Below, one piece after another: positions 62,456 to 64,000 of a DNA stretch of 64,000 bases (within the stretch, counting starts at the first letter, position 1; every line of letters begins with the position of its first letter). The position numbers were made by a program, and so were the translations under genes. The notes under the pieces are model-generated. The model saw only the letters and a program-made list of their open reading frames with translations. It ran no database searches and had not been told where the DNA came from. This DNA is from Aquamicrobium sp. LC103. Lineage in GTDB: Bacteria > Pseudomonadota > Alphaproteobacteria > Rhizobiales > Rhizobiaceae. The stretch is from contig NZ_LBCQ02000003.1 in the NCBI RefSeq assembly GCF_001014615.2, positions 372,001-436,000 of the forward strand. The letters are read 5' to 3'.

Positions 62456-63262
62456 TCAACCGAAAGAAGCGGCGGAGGCCCGGCTGTGTCGCGACAAGGA
62501 CATGTCTGGTTCGTCCGGACGCAGCGTCAGCACCGACACGCCGGAAGCCGTAACGGCGACGGTGTGCTCGAACTGCGCGGAAAGCGACCCGTCCCTCGTC
62601 ACGACGGTCCAGCCGTCGGCCTCGGTCCTCACGCTGCGCCGGCCCCGATTGAGCATCGGCTCGATCGTGAAAACCATGCCCTCGCGCAGCGCGAGGCCGG
62701 TTCCCGGCTTTCCGAAATGCCGAACCTGCGGCTCCTCGTGCATCTCCCGGCCGATGCCGTGCCCGCAATATTCACGCACCACGGAACAGCCGTTTCGCTT
62801 GGCATGCCGTTCGATCGCCCAGCCGATGTCTCCGAGCCGCGCGCCCGGGCGAACCGCCCGGATGCCCATCCACATGGCTTCGTAGGTGGTCTGGACCAGC
62901 CTCCTGGCGGCTGGATTTACCTCGCCGACGAGGTAGGTCTTGCTGGAATCCGCGATATAGCCGTTCTTCTCCAGCGTGATGTCGAAATTGACGATGTCGC
63001 CGTCCCGAAGCACGTCCGCCCGTGAGGGAACGCCGTGGCAGACCACGTCGTTGACCGAGGAATTCAACACGAAACCGTAGCCGTACTGGCCCTTGCTCGC
63101 GGGTCGGGCCCGGAGATCGTCCACGATGAAACGCTCGACCATGTCGTTGACCTGAAGCGTCGACATGCCGGCGAGCGCGGTTCGATCCAGCAATTCGAAC
63201 ACGGACGCCAGCAGCCGGCCGGATTCGGCCAGCAACGCCAGCTCCCGAGGCTCTTTCGTCAT
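62456..63262 (-). CDS. map: Type I methionine aminopeptidase paralogue
   Basis: 268 residues. The pita-bread metal centre is complete: D94 and D105 (NFDITLEKNGYIADSS), H168 (CGHGIGREMHEEP), E201 (VFTIEPML) and E232 (QFEHTV). H76 and H175 are the catalytic histidines. Removes initiator Met. Its ATG overlaps the stop of the upstream ParD-like gene by 4 bp (ATGA), so the two are expressed together. This map with a ParD-like partner is a separate copy from the housekeeping gene usually next to radC or rpsB; whether a second map exists elsewhere cannot be seen. Confidence 0.92.
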   Translation of the reverse strand: MTKEPRELALLAESGRLLASVFELLDRTALAGMSTLQVNDMVERFIVDDLRARPASKGQYGYGFVLNSSVNDVVCHGVPSRADVLRDGDIVNFDITLEKNGYIADSSKTYLVGEVNPAARRLVQTTYEAMWMGIRAVRPGARLGDIGWAIERHAKRNGCSVVREYCGHGIGREMHEEPQVRHFGKPGTGLALREGMVFTIEPMLNRGRRSVRTEADGWTVVTRDGSLSAQFEHTVAVTASGVSVLTLRPDEPDMSLSRHSRASAASFG

Positions 63263-63483
63263 GCTTCACCCAGGGCCAGCGATTGCGCCGAAACGCCCGC
63301 GGAACTGAGCTCGCGCTCGATGATCTCGGTGAAGCTGAGCGTCGGATTGGTCTCGCACAGCATGCCGACCTTGATCCAGTAGGCGGCCTGCGCATTGATC
63401 GAACGAAACGATACCGTGCTCGCCTTGCGCACCTGATCGTGCAGGTCGTCGTCTATGTTCACGATGCCCACCGGAGGCTCCAT
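63259..63483 (-). CDS. ParD-like antitoxin-family protein
   Basis: 74 residues matching the ParD-like family: GIVNIDDDLHDQVRKASTVSFRSINAQAAYWIKVGMLCETNPTLSFTEIIERELSS. The N-terminal strand and helices resemble ribbon-helix-helix antitoxins. Members of this family commonly stand directly upstream of a methionine aminopeptidase gene, as here (4-bp overlap). The start ATG 63483 lies inside a perfect inverted repeat, so it probably autoregulates. There is no strong ribosome-binding site; translation may be leaderless. Confidence 0.82.
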   Translation of the reverse strand: MEPPVGIVNIDDDLHDQVRKASTVSFRSINAQAAYWIKVGMLCETNPTLSFTEIIERELSSAGVSAQSLALGEA

Positions 63484-63502
63484 ATATGTTTCGTATATGG
63501 AG
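63478..63502. promoter_or_regulatory. Operator of the ParD-like/map operon
   Basis: CTCCATATA-N7-TATATGGAG is a perfect inverted repeat with 9-bp arms that covers the ParD-like start codon. A further half-site, GCGTATATAG, follows at 63502-63511. This is expected for ribbon-helix-helix autorepression. Confidence 0.75.
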
Positions 63503-63712
63503 CGTATATAGATCATGCAGGAGAAAGCCAAGGGGCCGCGTCGAAAGTCCTCCGTTCGAGCAGCGTCGCCGCAACGCCGCTCGGCAGGTCCGAAGCGGCG
63601 GGGTTGGGGGGTGGAAAGCGGACAGTTCGCTTTTCGGGTGGTTTGCGACGGGCCGCTAGGGGGGTGGGAGCGAAACGCTATTTTGCATAGCCTTCGTGAC
63701 AGGAGCCACAAT

Positions 63713-63726
63713 GAAGGTTAACCTTC
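63713..63726. promoter_or_regulatory. Perfect 14-bp palindrome before a small membrane gene
   Basis: GAAGGTTAACCTTC ends 4 bp before ATG 63731. It could bind a dimeric regulator or form a hairpin hiding the ribosome-binding region. No regulator for it is identified in the window. Confidence 0.5.
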
Positions 63727-63730
63727 CTAT

Positions 63731-63973
63731 ATGAACGAGTATCAGGACAGCTTTGTAATAACGCGGGCCATCCTTCGGGTTGCCGCCTCCTGGTTGGCGC
63801 TGTTCGCCGTCTTCCAGCTCTATCTGTTCGCGCTCGGCACGGATCTCGTGACCGCCTTTGAGCAGTGGTCGTTTTCCAAGCTGCTGCTGCATGGCATGCT
63901 GATAGGTGCAATCTTGGGAATTGGCGGAGGCATTCTGCCGCGCCTATGGAGACGGTTCAGGTCGCGAACCTAG
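63731..63973 (+). CDS. Small membrane protein
   Basis: 80 residues with two hydrophobic helices (LRVAASWLALFAVFQLYLFALG and FSKLLLHGMLIGAILGIGGGILP) and a basic C-terminus (RLWRRFRSRT), placing the tail in the cytoplasm. No known motif. The start is just downstream of the 63713-63726 palindrome. Function unknown. Confidence 0.6.
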   Translation: MNEYQDSFVITRAILRVAASWLALFAVFQLYLFALGTDLVTAFEQWSFSKLLLHGMLIGAILGIGGGILPRLWRRFRSRT

Positions 63974-64000
63974 GTGACGGCAGATATAGGGTGAAAAGCG

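Overview
The window is about 64 kb of GC-rich chromosome from an alphaproteobacterium of the order Hyphomicrobiales (Rhizobiales). It most resembles the Phyllobacteriaceae (Mesorhizobium/Aquamicrobium-like), but genus is inference. Support comes from the carA / yqeY / dnaG / rpoD neighbourhood, BioR control of biotin genes, a BigR-Blh pair, HlyU-family and DUF6074-like small proteins, and the dense short intergenic repeats typical of this order. I see no rRNA, IS element, prophage or CRISPR array. One tRNA (Ile2, anticodon CAT) is present.

Layout. 0-4 kb: a partial membrane gene, a YbaK-type deacylase, a well-structured small RNA with its own terminator, an unknown protein, and persulfide dioxygenase blh with its sulfide sensor bigR. 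4.3-7.7 kb: a small glycan-modification group (two methyltransferases and a GT4 glycosyltransferase) around a strongly AT-rich spacer. 7.8-10.4 kb: a thioredoxin / CcdA / three-domain rhodanese operon for periplasmic thiol or sulfur chemistry. 10.6-19.6 kb: envelope proteins (M48 protease, MAPEG, lipoproteins, SIMPL, a very P/A/E-rich OmpA protein), tRNA-Ile2, and a GNAT / SnoaL pair next to YcgN. 20-24 kb: an SMR pump with its TetR, then an exonuclease-CBS-nucleotidyltransferase fusion. 24.4-27.8 kb: bioY-bioB and bioR, each preceded by the same 10-bp BioR box. 27.9-32.9 kb: an SDR, an M28-like protein, a solute-binding protein and a beta-propeller glycosidase-like protein. 33-41.3 kb: compact regulator/target units (MarR-DMT, TetR-VOC, PadR, Lrp-LysE), most with recognisable inverted or direct repeats as operators. 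41.6-53.5 kb: housekeeping core (carA, yqeY, 5-formyl-THF cyclo-ligase, a Na/Pi cotransporter, dnaG, rpoD). 53.6-64 kb: YbaY/META protein, YpfJ-type zinc protease, Tat-exported GH10 enzyme, DUF418 protein beside a decayed TetR gene, SugE-type SMR, LysE, heme-binding protein, phosphoesterase, GST, and a methionine aminopeptidase translationally coupled to a ParD-like antitoxin.

Intergenic DNA is unusually structured. At least six families of short GC-rich repeats fill nearly every gap over 300 bp. A composite element of about 170 bp recurs three times, near 21.6, 26.8 and 36.8 kb.

The most noteworthy items are the sRNA at about 835-948 (10-bp stem presenting a CU-rich anti-Shine-Dalgarno loop), the Map/ParD-like pair with a perfect 9-bp inverted repeat over the start codon, the BioR circuit, the three-domain exonuclease-CBS-NTase fusion, and two tiny ORFs overlapping the start of a DMT transporter and a GST. 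All gene functions are read from sequence motifs only; no database search was run.
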